A stretch of DNA of 64,000 nt from CAVRQM01 sp963822705 (lineage in GTDB: Bacteria; Pseudomonadota; Alphaproteobacteria; Acetobacterales; Acetobacteraceae): the NCBI GenBank assembly GCA_963822705.1, contig CAWGIX010000004.1, positions 124,001 through 188,000 of the forward strand, read 5' to 3'. Every line of letters starts with the position of its first letter. Position 1 is the first letter of the stretch. The notes under the pieces were generated by a model, which worked only from the letters and a program-made list of their open reading frames with translations, searched no databases and was not told the DNA's origin. The translations under genes and the position numbers were made by a program. Below are positions 36,046 to 44,550 of the stretch, piece by piece.

Positions 36046-38449
36046 GTGGACGTACCGCAACCCCCAAATTGCTTGGTAAAAGACGGAAGCTCTGTTCTAA
36101 TAGGCGACAAAGGCGTTCGGGTGACATTGCTGGAATTGAGTGGACAATATATTGCGTCAGATCGGACGGTCTTTGCGCACTCGTTGCCTGGCCGTCCTGT
36201 AGCAGAGTGGGAAAAACTTCCGGATCACCTAGCGGCCGTCGGGACCCGCGCTGCGGAATTCGCGACCTTTTTCGGCTGGTCCGATGCGGCTCGCGTCTGC
36301 GGAAGTTTGCACGACATCGGGAAGTGCTCCAACCAGTTCCAGGCGTATATTCGCGGCGACCGCCCTCGCGGCGGCGATCATTCCGCACCTGGCGCACGCG
36401 TCGCACTCTCAACCCATCCTCGCCTCGGCCGCATGCTGGCGTTCACCATTGCCGGGCACCACGCCGGCTTGGCGGATTGGCAGGAGTTGCAGCAACGCCT
36501 CGATGCTGACGAGGTGCCCGCGGCATGGCAGGCGCAGTGCCCGGACCTGCCGGCCGAGACGGCATTCGCGCGCCCGCCGGCACGCTCGCCGGAAAAGGGC
36601 TTTGCCGTCGCATTTCTGACCCGGATGCTGTTTTCCTGCCTGGTGGATGCCGATTTTTTGGAGACCGAGCGGTTTTATGCCCGAGGCTCACGGCGAGCCG
36701 GTCGAGCGCGGCGGCCACGCCGAGTTGGCGGTTTTGCGCGAGCGGCTGGCGCGCGTTCATGGCGGCACTGCAAGCCGAAGCGGCGGCTTCGGACCTGAAC
36801 CGGCTGCGCAACGAGGTGCGGGCCCATGCGCTGGCGCAGGCCGACCGGCCGATCGGGCCTGTTCACGCTGACCGTGCCGACCGGCGGCGGCAAGACTTTT
36901 GCCTCGCTGTCGTTCGCGCTGGAGCACGCCATCCGCCACGGGTTGCGGCGGGTCGATCTACGTCATTCCGTTCACCTCGATCATCGAACAGACGGCCGAG
37001 GTGTTCCGCACGGCACTGGGCACGGGCGAGGAGGTGCTGGAGCACCATGCGAGTTTCGACTGGGAGCGGCGGCCAGCCGTGCCCCGTCGACGACGAAGGG
37101 CCGGATGGCGATAGAAAAGCTGCGCCGCGCCTCGGAAAACTGGGACGTGCCGATGGTGGTGACGACGGCGGTGCAGTTTTTCGAAAGCCTGTATCGCCGC
37201 AACGCCGTCTCGCGTGCCGAAAGCTGCACAATATGGCCGGCAGCGTGGTGGTGCTGGACGAGGCGCAGACGCGTGCCGCTGCACTCTGCTGCGGCCGTGC
37301 ATGGCGGCACTCGACGAGTTGGCGCGCAATTACCGGACGAGCATCGTGCTGTGCACCGCGACGCAGCCGGCGCTGCGCGCGGAGGATGGGTTCACCCACG
37401 GGTTCGATCATACCGGATGGACCGCGAATTGGCGCCGCGACCCAGCTCGCCTTTATGCGGCGCTGAAACGCGTGCAGGTGGAATAGCTGCGCGATCCGGT
37501 TGCCGACGACGACGATCGCCGTGCGGTTCACGCGAACAGAACCGCATGCTGTGCATCGTCAACAGCCGTGCCCACGCGCGCAAGCTTTTTGAGGCGCATC
37601 CACGATCTACCGGGTGCCATGCACCTGACCACGCTGATGTGCCCGCTGCCATCGTCGGCAGGGTGCTGGCCGATGTGCGGGTGCGCCTTGCTGCGGATGA
37701 CGGCGGCCCGGTGCGCCTGGTGGCGACCTCGCTGATCGAGGCGGGGGTCGATATGGACTTCCCGAAGTGTGGCGTGCCGCGAGCGGCCTGGACTCCGATG
37801 GCGCAGGCGGCCGGCCGCTGCAACCGCGAGGGCAGGCTTGCCATGCGGTCTGACACGGTTGTGTTTCGAGCCCGCCGAGGACGAAGCCCCCACACGCGCT
37901 AAAAGCGTTTTGGCAGGCGGCGCGGCGCGGTGCTGCGCCGACACGAGGATCCGCTGACGCTCGACGGCGGTGCAGGCGTATTTTGCGGAACTGTACTGGC
38001 AGAAAGGTGAGGAGGCGTTCGATGCCGCGATGGTCCGGCGGCATGCCGTGGCATTTTGGCGGCTATCGCCGAGGGCGCATCGGGATTCGGCCTTCCCGTT
38101 CGCGAGCATTGCCGAGGCGTTTCGGATGATCGAGGACGCGATGGAGCCGGTGATGGTGCCCTGGCGTGCCGCGCCGGACGACCGTGACGCCGACACGGCT
38201 GCTGGCAGGATAGCGGCGATGGAGCGGCCACGTGGCGGCCGATCTGCGCCGGCTGCAGCAGTATATCGTTCCGATCCCGCGCCGGCTCCGGGACGAGTGG
38301 CTGGGGCGCGGCGTCCTGCGGCCGGTGCATGCCGCGCATGGGCGAGGGGCCGCTGAAGCTCGGCGGATCTGGCGCATTACCGACCCGGAGACGGGGCTCG
38401 ATACTCGATCGACCCTGCCTACCGTTCAGCAGAGAACAACATCATCTGA
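36046..38449 (+). CDS. cas3: type I-C CRISPR helicase/nuclease Cas3 (several frameshifts)
   Basis: Degrades target DNA recruited by Cascade. The HD nuclease domain reads HSLPGRPVAEWEKL, LHDIGKCSNQFQAYIRG, GDHSAPGAR and IAGHHAGLADW. The helicase part, over several frames, has FTLTVPTGGGKT (Walker A), YVIPFTSIIEQ, a VLDEAQT box, TSIVLCTATQPAL and EAGVDMDFP, then QQYIVPIPRRLRDEWL and a natural end at TGA 38447-38449. Breaks occur at about 36681, 36760, 36862, 36954, 37088, 37109, 37220-37290 and later. GTG 36046 or GTG 36121 may be the start. First gene of the I-C order. Confidence 0.87.
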
Positions 38450-38663
38450 CGTAGCCCATGACCGCACCCCAGTGCGTCATTGCACGCTGCTTCGGGAGCG
38501 TGTGATAGGTCGCGAGAGACAGCCTTGACAGAGACTATTCCTACCGACGTGCGCTTCCCGCCATGCGGGAGATGCTTCATGAGGCGGCGCTTGGCGGATG
38601 CGGCGTACGGCTGACCATCGACCATTGGCCGTCGAGTTCGAACTGGAGATTGAACCTCCACCA

Positions 38664-38753
38664 GTCGCCTCCGGGCACGAGCCCGGAGGCGCGGATTGAA
38701 ACATATTCGGCGGCACGGGATGTGGGCAAAAAGGCCCCCGACTTGTCGGGGGC
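38664..38753 (+). ncRNA. solitary crRNA-like element between cas3 and cas5c
   Basis: 38664-38702 begins GTCGCC and ends GGCGCGGATTGAAAC, as the array repeat does apart from one T/C position (GGATCGAAAC in the array), but the stem is longer: GCCTCCGGGC (38667-38676) pairs with GCCCGGAGGC (38681-38690), loop ACGA, plus one outer C-G pair. A spacer-sized segment follows (38703-38733, starting ATATTCGGCGG), then a hairpin GCCCCCGA/TCGGGGGC (38734-38753) that could terminate. Repeat, spacer-like and terminator in an intergenic gap of the cas operon match the layout of CreA/CreR-type cas-regulating RNAs. No target or promoter was proven. Confidence 0.6.
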
Positions 38754-38847
38754 TCGTCTTCACGAAGCCATATCCGTTGTCCGCCTCGGCATCCCGTGGC
38801 ATGTTCCTACTATGGAATCTCGCCCATTGCGAAGGAGTAAGCCGCAG

Positions 38848-39531
38848 ATGACTTTCGGCGTCCGGCTACGGGTCTGGGGCGATCATGCCTGCTTCACCCG
38901 CCCGGAAATGAAGGTCGAACGCGTCTCCTACGATGTGATGACGCCTTCGGCGGCGCGCGGCATTCTCGAAGCGGTGCATTGGAAGCCGGCGATCCGCTGG
39001 GTGATCGACCGCATCCATGTGCTGAAGCCCGATCCGCTTCCAATCGTTCCGCCGCAACGAGGTCGGCGCCAAGATCAACAGCGCCACCGCCGAGCGCGCG
39101 ATGCGCGCCGGCTCGACGGCCGGGCTCGGGCTGGTCGGTCGAGGACAATCGGCAGCAGCGGGCGGCGACACTGCTGGTCGGACGTCGCTTACGTCATCGA
39201 GGCGCATTTCGAGCTGACCGACCAAGCGCGGGACGACGATACGCCGGCCAAGCATCTGAGCATGTTCAACCGCCGCGCCGCGGCCGGCCAGTGCTTCCAT
39301 CGCCCCTGCCTCGGCACGCGCGAGTTCCCGGCCGAGTTCGCGCTGGTCGCCGGAAGGCGCGCCGCTGCCGCCCAGCGCCGCTGCCGCCCGATCAGCGCGA
39401 CCGCGACCTCGGCTGGATGCTGCACGACATCGACTTCGCAACGGCGCGCACCTCGCGCTTCTTCCGCGCTCGGCTCGACCGACGGCGTGCTGGATGTGCA
39501 GCGCTGCCTCGCCGAGGGCGTCGCCGCATGA
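38848..39531 (+). CDS. cas5c: type I-C Cas5c (crRNA-processing endonuclease) (frameshifted)
   Basis: In type I-C, Cas5c replaces Cas6: it cuts pre-crRNA at the repeat and caps the 5' handle in Cascade. ATG 38848 follows GAAGGAG; the protein begins MTFGVRLRVWGDHACFTRPE and continues MKVERVSYDVMTPSAARGIL and EAVHWKPAIRWVIDRIHVLK, near-diagnostic for Cas5c. Breaks at 39030 and 39140 (extra C before GA) and about 39150-39360; later pieces RRNEVGAKI, YVIEAHFELT, HLSMFNRR, PPDQRDRDLGWMLHDIDF and DGVLDVQRCLAEGVAA complete it. Stop overlaps cas8c start (ATGA). Confidence 0.88.
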   Translation: MTFGVRLRVWGDHACFTRPEMKVERVSYDVMTPSAARGILEAVHWKPAIRWVIDRIHVLKPDPLPIVPPQRGRRQDQQRHRRARDARRLDGRARAGRSRTIGSSGRRHCWSDVAYVIEAHFELTDQARDDDTPAKHLSMFNRRAAAGQCFHRPCLGTREFPAEFALVAGRRAAAAQRRCRPISATATSAGCCTTSTSQRRAPRASSALGSTDGVLDVQRCLAEGVAA

Positions 39532-41326
39532 CCGATCCTGCAGGCACTCGACCGCTACTATCGACCGCATGGCGGCTCGCGGCGAAGCGGAGCGCCCCGG
39601 CTACTCGCGCGAGAAGATCAGCTTTGCCGATCGTGCTCTCGCCGACGGCGAGCCGGTCGACGTGCTCGACCTGCGCGACATGCCGGCAAGCGGCCGCAAG
39701 CCGCGCAGCTGCTGCGAAGTGCCGGCTGGCGAGAAGCGCACGGTAGCGATCGATGCCTAATTTGCTCTGGGACAAGACCGCCTATGCGCTCGGCCGCACC
39801 GCCGGCGACGGGCGCCGAACCGCCCAGGACCATGCCGCCTTCAAGGCGCTGCAACCTGGACGCTGACTGGCGGACGAGCCGATGACGAGGGCTTGATGGC
39901 GCTGCGCCGATTCCTGGAACGCTGGACACCCGAGCGATTCGATGCGGCCGCCGTTCACTGCCCGACATGCTCGACAGCCAACATCGTCTTCCGCCTGGAC
40001 GGCGAGCGCGCGGTTCCTGCATGAGCGCGCCGCGGCGCTGCGGCCTGCTCGGCGGCGCGAGCCGGCAAGCGACGGCCGCAGCCGCTTGTGCCTGGTCACC
40101 GGCATCGACGGCGCCGCTCGGCGCCTGCATCCGAAGATCAAGGGCGTCGAAGGCGCCGCAGTCGTCCGGCGCCCGCTGGTTTCGTTCAACCTCGACGCGT
40201 TCACCTCCTACGGCAAGGAGCAGGGCGACAACGCGCCGACCTCCGAGGCCGCCGCCTTCCGCTACGGCGCCGCGCTCAACCGGATGCTCGACCGCGGCAG
40301 CCGCAACCGCGCTGCCGCGGCCGATCGGCGACGCGACGTCGTGTTCTGGGCCGACACCTCCGGGACCGCGGACGAGGCGGCCGCGGCGGCCGCCGAGGAT
40401 GTCTTCGCGCTGTCGCTGCGGCCGAGCCGCCGCGACGACGCGACGCGAGAGCGGCCAAGCTGCGCGACACGCTGGAGCGCGTCGCCGCGCGGCCGGCCGG
40501 TCGACGGAGCTTGAGCCTGGGCCTCGCTCCGGGTACGCGCTTCCATGTGCTCGGCCTGGCGCCGAACGCCGCCCGGCTGTCGGTGCGCTACTGGCTCGAC
40601 GACACGTTTCGAGGCGTTTGCGCAGGCGGCTGGCCCAGCACTAGCGGACCTGCGCATCGAGCCGCCGCCCTGGGCGCACGCAGCCGCCGTCGATCGCAGC
40701 GCCTGCTGGTCAGGACCACGGCGCTGCAGGAGAAGTTCGACAACATCCCGCCGCTGCTGGCCGGCGAGGTGATGCGCGCCGTGCTGGCCGGCACGCCGCT
40801 ATCCGCGCACGCTGCTGACGGCCGCGATCACGCGGCTGCGCGCCGGCGACGACCCCGCGACGCGGCTGGCACGCGGCCGCCATCAGCGCCTGCCTCGCGC
40901 GCGATCACCGTCTGAACTGGACAAGGAGGACACGCCCGTGTGCCTCGACCCCGACAATCCCGATCCCGCCTATCAGCTCGGCCGCCTGTTCGCCGTGCTG
41001 GAGACCGCCCAGCACGCCGCGCTCGGCCGCGTCAACGCGACCATCCGCGACCGCTATTACGGCGCCGCCTCGGCGACGCCGGCCGGCGTGTTCCCGCTGC
41101 TGCTGCGCGGCGTGCAGAACCATCTCGGCAAGCTGCGCAAGGACGGCAAGGGCGGCTGGATCGAGCCGAGATCGAGGAGATCATGCGACCATCTGCCGCC
41201 CGACCTGCCGCCCACGCTGCGCCTGGAGGACCAGGGCCGGTTCGCCATCGGCTACTACCACGAGCGCCGCGCTCAGTTCGCCAGGCCGGCCGGCCGAGCG
41301 AGACCGACGAGATCCGAGGGAAGTAA
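39528..41326 (+). CDS. cas8c: type I-C Cascade large subunit Cas8c (many frameshifts)
   Basis: Large subunit that recognises the PAM and starts R-loop formation. From ATG 39528, after removing C at 39533 and 39562: MTILQALDRYYDRMAARGEA, PGYSREKISFA. Later blocks across frames: EPVDVLDLRDM, NLLWDKTAYALGRTAG, ALRRFLERWTPERFDA, LHPKIKGVEGA, VSFNLDAFTSYGKEQGDNAP, RYGAALNRMLDRGSRNR, RFHVLGLAPNAARLSVRYWL and PPLLAGEVMRAVLAGTP. Ends ETDEIRGK at TAA 41326 (or 41342 in another frame). Length about 600 residues is normal. Third gene of the operon. Confidence 0.85.
40938..41326 (+). CDS. cas11c: Cas11c, internal translation product of cas8c
   Basis: Type I-C systems make the small subunit Cas11c from an internal start in cas8c; it lines the inner Cascade filament and stabilises the target strand. 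Here GTG 40938 is preceded by AAGGAGG (40923-40929) at 8-base spacing, the best ribosome-binding site in the cas8c gene. The product begins MCLDPDNPDPAYQLGRLFAV, then AALGRVNATIRDRYYGAAS and GVFPLLLRGVQNHLGKLRKD, the known small-subunit region. Frame breaks at about 41166 and 41191 affect it together with cas8c. Confidence 0.75.
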
Positions 41327-41328
41327 CG

Positions 41329-42319
41329 ATGACGACGAGTGAAACGATGCCGCCGCGCTGACGCGCCGCCACGAATTCGTCCTGTTCTTCGACGTGACCA
41401 ACGGCAACCCGAACGGCGACCCGGACGCCGGCAACATGCCGCGCATGGACCCGGAAACCGGCCACGGCCTGGTCAGCGACGTGTGCCTGAAGCGCAAGGT
41501 CCGCAACTACGTCGCGACTGGCGCAGGCCGCGAAGCGCCGGGCCACGACATCTACATGCCCGAGGGCGCGATGCTGAACGAGAAGCACCGCGACGCCTAG
41601 GCCGCGCGTCACGCCCGGACGATGACCAAGGCGGACGAGACGAAGAAACTGACGCCGAAGGACGGACGAGGAGGCGCGCGCGCTGCGCCGCTTCATGTGC
41701 GACAATTTCTACGACATCCGCACCTTCGGCGCCGTGCTGTCGACCGGCATCAACGCCGGCCAGGTGCGCGGGCCGGTGCAGTTCGCCTTCGCCCGCTCGG
41801 TCGAGCCGGTCCTGCCGCTCGAAATCTCGATCACCCGCATGGCGGCGACCAACGAGACGAGAAGAAGGAGCGCCGAGGCGAGACGACGAGAAGCGCGGCG
41901 ACAAGCGCACGATGGGCCGCAAGCACATCGTCCCCTACGGCCTCTATCGCGCGCACGGCTTCGTCTCGGCCCCGCTCGCCTCGCATCCGGTCAAGGGCAC
42001 CGGCTTCTCCGACGCCGACCTCGACCTGCTGTTCGAGGCGCTGGGCAACATGTTCGAGCACGACCGCTCGGCCGCGCGCGGCGAAATGGCGACCCGCAAG
42101 CTGATCGTCTTCCGCCATGCCTCCGCACTCGGCAACGCGCACGCGCACGAGCTGTTCGAGCGCGTGAAGACCTGGCGGGTGCATCAGCGGCGAGCGCCAC
42201 GCCGATCGGCGACGAGCGCGACCGACAACTGGCCGCCCGGCCCGCCGCTTCGAGGACTACGCGATCACGGTCGATCGCGCCGGACCTGCCGGAGGGCATC
42301 GAGGTGATCGAGCGACTAA
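41329..42319 (+). CDS. cas7: type I-C Cascade backbone subunit Cas7 (Csd2) (frameshifted)
   Basis: Backbone protein that polymerises along the crRNA. ATG 41329 starts MTTSETMPP; after a break near 41355 the family N-terminus follows: RRHEFVLFFDVTNGNPNGDP, DAGNMPRMDPETGHGLVSDV and CLKRKVRNYV. Later MCDNFYDIRTFGAVLSTGIN, AGQVRGPVQFAFARSVEPVL, GRKHIVPYGLYRAHGF and DLDLLFEALGNMFEHDRSAA. Removing the C at 42313 gives EGIEVIED and a natural TAA at 42317-42319. Other breaks lie around 41600-41690, 41860 and 42180. Starts 2 bases after the cas8c TAA. Confidence 0.88.
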
Positions 42320-42328
42320 CGCGGCGCG

Positions 42329-42977
42329 ATGGCCGCCTCGCCGCTCGACGCCGCAGACCGAGGACGCGCTGATCCCGCTCTCGGCGCTGCAGCACTACCT
42401 GTTCTGCCCGCGGCAATGCGCGCTGATCCATGTCGAGCGCTCTGGGCCGAGGACGCCGCCACCGCCGAGGGCCGCTCCTGCACGAGCGCGTCGATGCCGG
42501 CCGCGGCCGAAACCGCGGCCCGGCGTGCGCATCGCGCGCGGCGCTGCGCTGCGCTCGCTGGCGCTCGGCGTCGCCGGGCGGGCCGACGTGGTCGAGTTCC
42601 ACGGCGAGCCGCCGCTGCCCTTTCCGGTCGAATACAAGCGCGGCAAGCCGAAGCCGCACCGCGCCGACGAGGTGCAGCTCTGTGCCCAGGCGATCTGCCT
42701 GGAGGAGATGTTCGGCGCCGCCGTGCCGGAGGGCGCGCTGTTCTACGGCGAGACCCGCCGCCGCACTGGCGGTCGCCTTCGACGCGGCGCTGCGCGCGCT
42801 GACCGCGCGAGACCGCCGCGGCGTGCGCGAGCGATGATCGCGGCCGGCCGCACGCCGCCGCCGGTGCTGCATGCCGGCCTGCCGCCGCTGCTCGCTGCGC
42901 GACGCTGTGCCAGCCGGCGCGGCTGGAGAGGCCGCCCGCGGTCGCGCGCTGGCTCGCCGCGCCAGCTCGCCGACTGA
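42329..42977 (+). CDS. cas4: Cas4 exonuclease (adaptation) (frameshifted)
   Basis: RecB-family Fe-S exonuclease that selects PAM-compatible spacer precursors with Cas1-Cas2. ATG 42329; removing C at 42358/42359 gives DAADEDALIPLSALQHYLFC-PRQCALIHVE. Then GVRIARGAALRSLALGVAGR, the nuclease core ADVVEFHGEPPLPFPVEYKR-GKPKPHRADEVQLCAQAICL and EGALFYGETRRR. The C-terminal cysteine cluster region is damaged by frame breaks before the stop at 42977. About 215 residues. Gene position between cas7 and cas1 is canonical for type I-C. Confidence 0.86.
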
Positions 42978-42988
42978 CGGCCGCTGCC

Positions 42989-44041
42989 ATGCGCCGGCTG
43001 CTCAACACGATCTATGTCACCACCGAGGACGCCTGGCTGCGCAAGGACGGCGCCAACCTGGTGGTGGAGGTGGACGGCGCGGAGCGCGGCCGCGCGCCGC
43101 TGCACATGCTGGACGGCGTGGTCAGCTTCGGCCGCGCTGGGCGCCTCGCCGGCGCTGCTGGCGGCCTGCGCCGAGGCCGGCATCACGCTCTCGCTACCTG
43201 ACGCCGAACGGGCCGCTTCCTGGCGCGGGTCGAGGGCGCGCGGACCGGCAACGTGCTGCTGCGGCGGGCGCAGTACCGGGCCGCTGAGGACGCGGCCCGC
43301 GGCGCGGTCGATCGTGCGCGGCATCGTCGCGGCCAAGGCCGCCAACCAGCGCGCCGTGCTCCGCCGCGCGCTGCGCGACCATGCCGAGGCGATGGCCGCC
43401 GACCGCGCGCGACGCGCGCTGGAGGCGGCCGAGCGGCGGCTGACCGACATGGCCCGCCGCACTCTGCTGGCCGACGACGTCGCCGGGCTGCGCGGGCTGG
43501 AGGGCGAGGCGGCGCTGATCCTATTTCGGCGTCTTCGACGATCTGGTGCGGGTCGAGCGATGCGGCCTTCCGCTTCGGCGGCCGCTCGCGCCGGCCGCCG
43601 CTCGACCGCGTGAACGCGCTGCTGTCGTTCCTCTACGCGATGCTGGGCCATGACTGCCGCTCCGCGCTGGAGGCGCACGGGCTCGATCCGCAGGTCGGCT
43701 TCCTGCACGCCGACCGGCCGGGCCGGGCCGAGCCTGGCGCTGGATCTGATGGAGGAGCTGCGGCCGGTGCTGGCCGATCGGCTGGCGCTGAGCCTGGTCA
43801 ATCGGCGCCAGCTCGCGGCCGGCGATTTCGTCGTCGAGGAGGCGGGCGGCGTGCGGCTGACGGACGACGGCGCGCAAGCGCGTGCTGGTCGCCTGGCAGG
43901 AGCGCAAGCGCGACGAGCTGCGCCATCCCTTCCTCGGCGAGACGGTGCCGCTCGGGCTGGTGGCCCATCGTCCAGGCGCAGTTGCTGGCGCGCCATCTGC
44001 GCGGCGACCTGGACGGCTATCCGGCCTTCTTCTGGAAGTGA
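42989..44041 (+). CDS. cas1: Cas1 integrase of the CRISPR adaptation complex (frameshifted)
   Basis: Inserts new spacers at the leader-proximal repeat. ATG 42989 starts MRRLLNTIYVTTEDAWLRKD; later GRFLARVEGARTGNVLLRR-type sequence, GIVAAKAANQRAVLRRALRD, GLEGEAALI (active-site Glu), NALLSFLYAMLGHDCRSALE, AHGLDPQVGFLHADRPG (active-site His) and LMEELRPVLADRLALSLVN (Asp region). Breaks near 43137, 43200, 43300, 43525, 43558, 43725 and 43970. Ends GYPAFFWK at TGA 44041, about 345 residues as expected. Confidence 0.88.
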
Positions 44042-44051
44042 GAGCGCGCCG

Positions 44052-44341
44052 GTGCTGATGCTGGTCACCTACGACGTGAGCACCGTCGACGCCGCCGGCC
44101 GCCGGCGCCTGCGCCGGGTGGCGCGGGCATGCCTGGATTTTGGCCAGCGGGTGCAGAACTCGGTGTTCGAGTGCGAGGTGGACCCGGCGCAATGGGCGGC
44201 GCTGCGCGCGCGGCTGATCGGCGAGATCGACCCGGCGCGGACAGCCTGCGCTTCTATCGGCTGGGCGCCGAGGGCCGGCGCCGAGTGGAGCATGTCGGTG
44301 CCAAGCCGGTGCTGGACCTCGAAGGCCCGCTGGTGTTCTGA
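44052..44341 (+). CDS. cas2: Cas2 (frameshifted)
   Basis: Structural partner of Cas1 in spacer acquisition. Start at GTG 44052 or ATG 44058: MLVTYDVSTVDAAGRRRLRR, then VARACLDFGQRVQNSVFECE and a break at 44238; after it SLRFYRLGAEGRRRVEHVGA-KPVLDLEGPLVF ends at TGA 44339-44341. The ferredoxin-like fold signature LVTYDVST and length of about 96 residues are typical of type I-C Cas2. Last cas gene, 210 bases before the first repeat. Confidence 0.92.
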
Positions 44342-44550
44342 GCCGCTTGGCGGGCTGCGCGAACCTGGCAGCCGCGCATGGCTGTGCCCGGCCGGATTCG
44401 CGCGCGGGTAAATCGCGTGCTTGTTCCACGACTGATTGGACGGACTTGGCCAGTCCGAGGCGCATCTTGCTGGCGCCGGCTCGAGCCGGGTTCGCGCAGC
44501 ACGGCGCGGATTTCGCCTGCTCACGGACATCAGGCTTAGCACATGCCGCG
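44342..44550 (+). promoter_or_regulatory. CRISPR leader
   Basis: 209 bases between cas2 and the first repeat. It has no coding character, and its central part (around GGGTAAATCGCGTGCTTG, 44407-44424) has short A/T runs compared with its surroundings. Repeats read 5'-GTCGCC...GAAAC on the plus strand, so transcription enters from here and new spacers should be added next to 44551. No clear promoter hexamers were assigned. Confidence 0.7.

Noticed and set aside
36340..36365. Match of the crRNA-like spacer seed (ATATTCG) inside cas3 as its target
   Set aside because: Only 7 contiguous bases, lies within coding sequence and lacks a TTC PAM; expected by chance.
38563..38847. Frame running from 38563 in phase into cas5c, suggesting a longer Cas5c
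   Set aside because: Its translation has no similarity and spans the repeat-like hairpin and terminator; ATG 38848 has a good ribosome-binding site and matches the Cas5c N-terminus.
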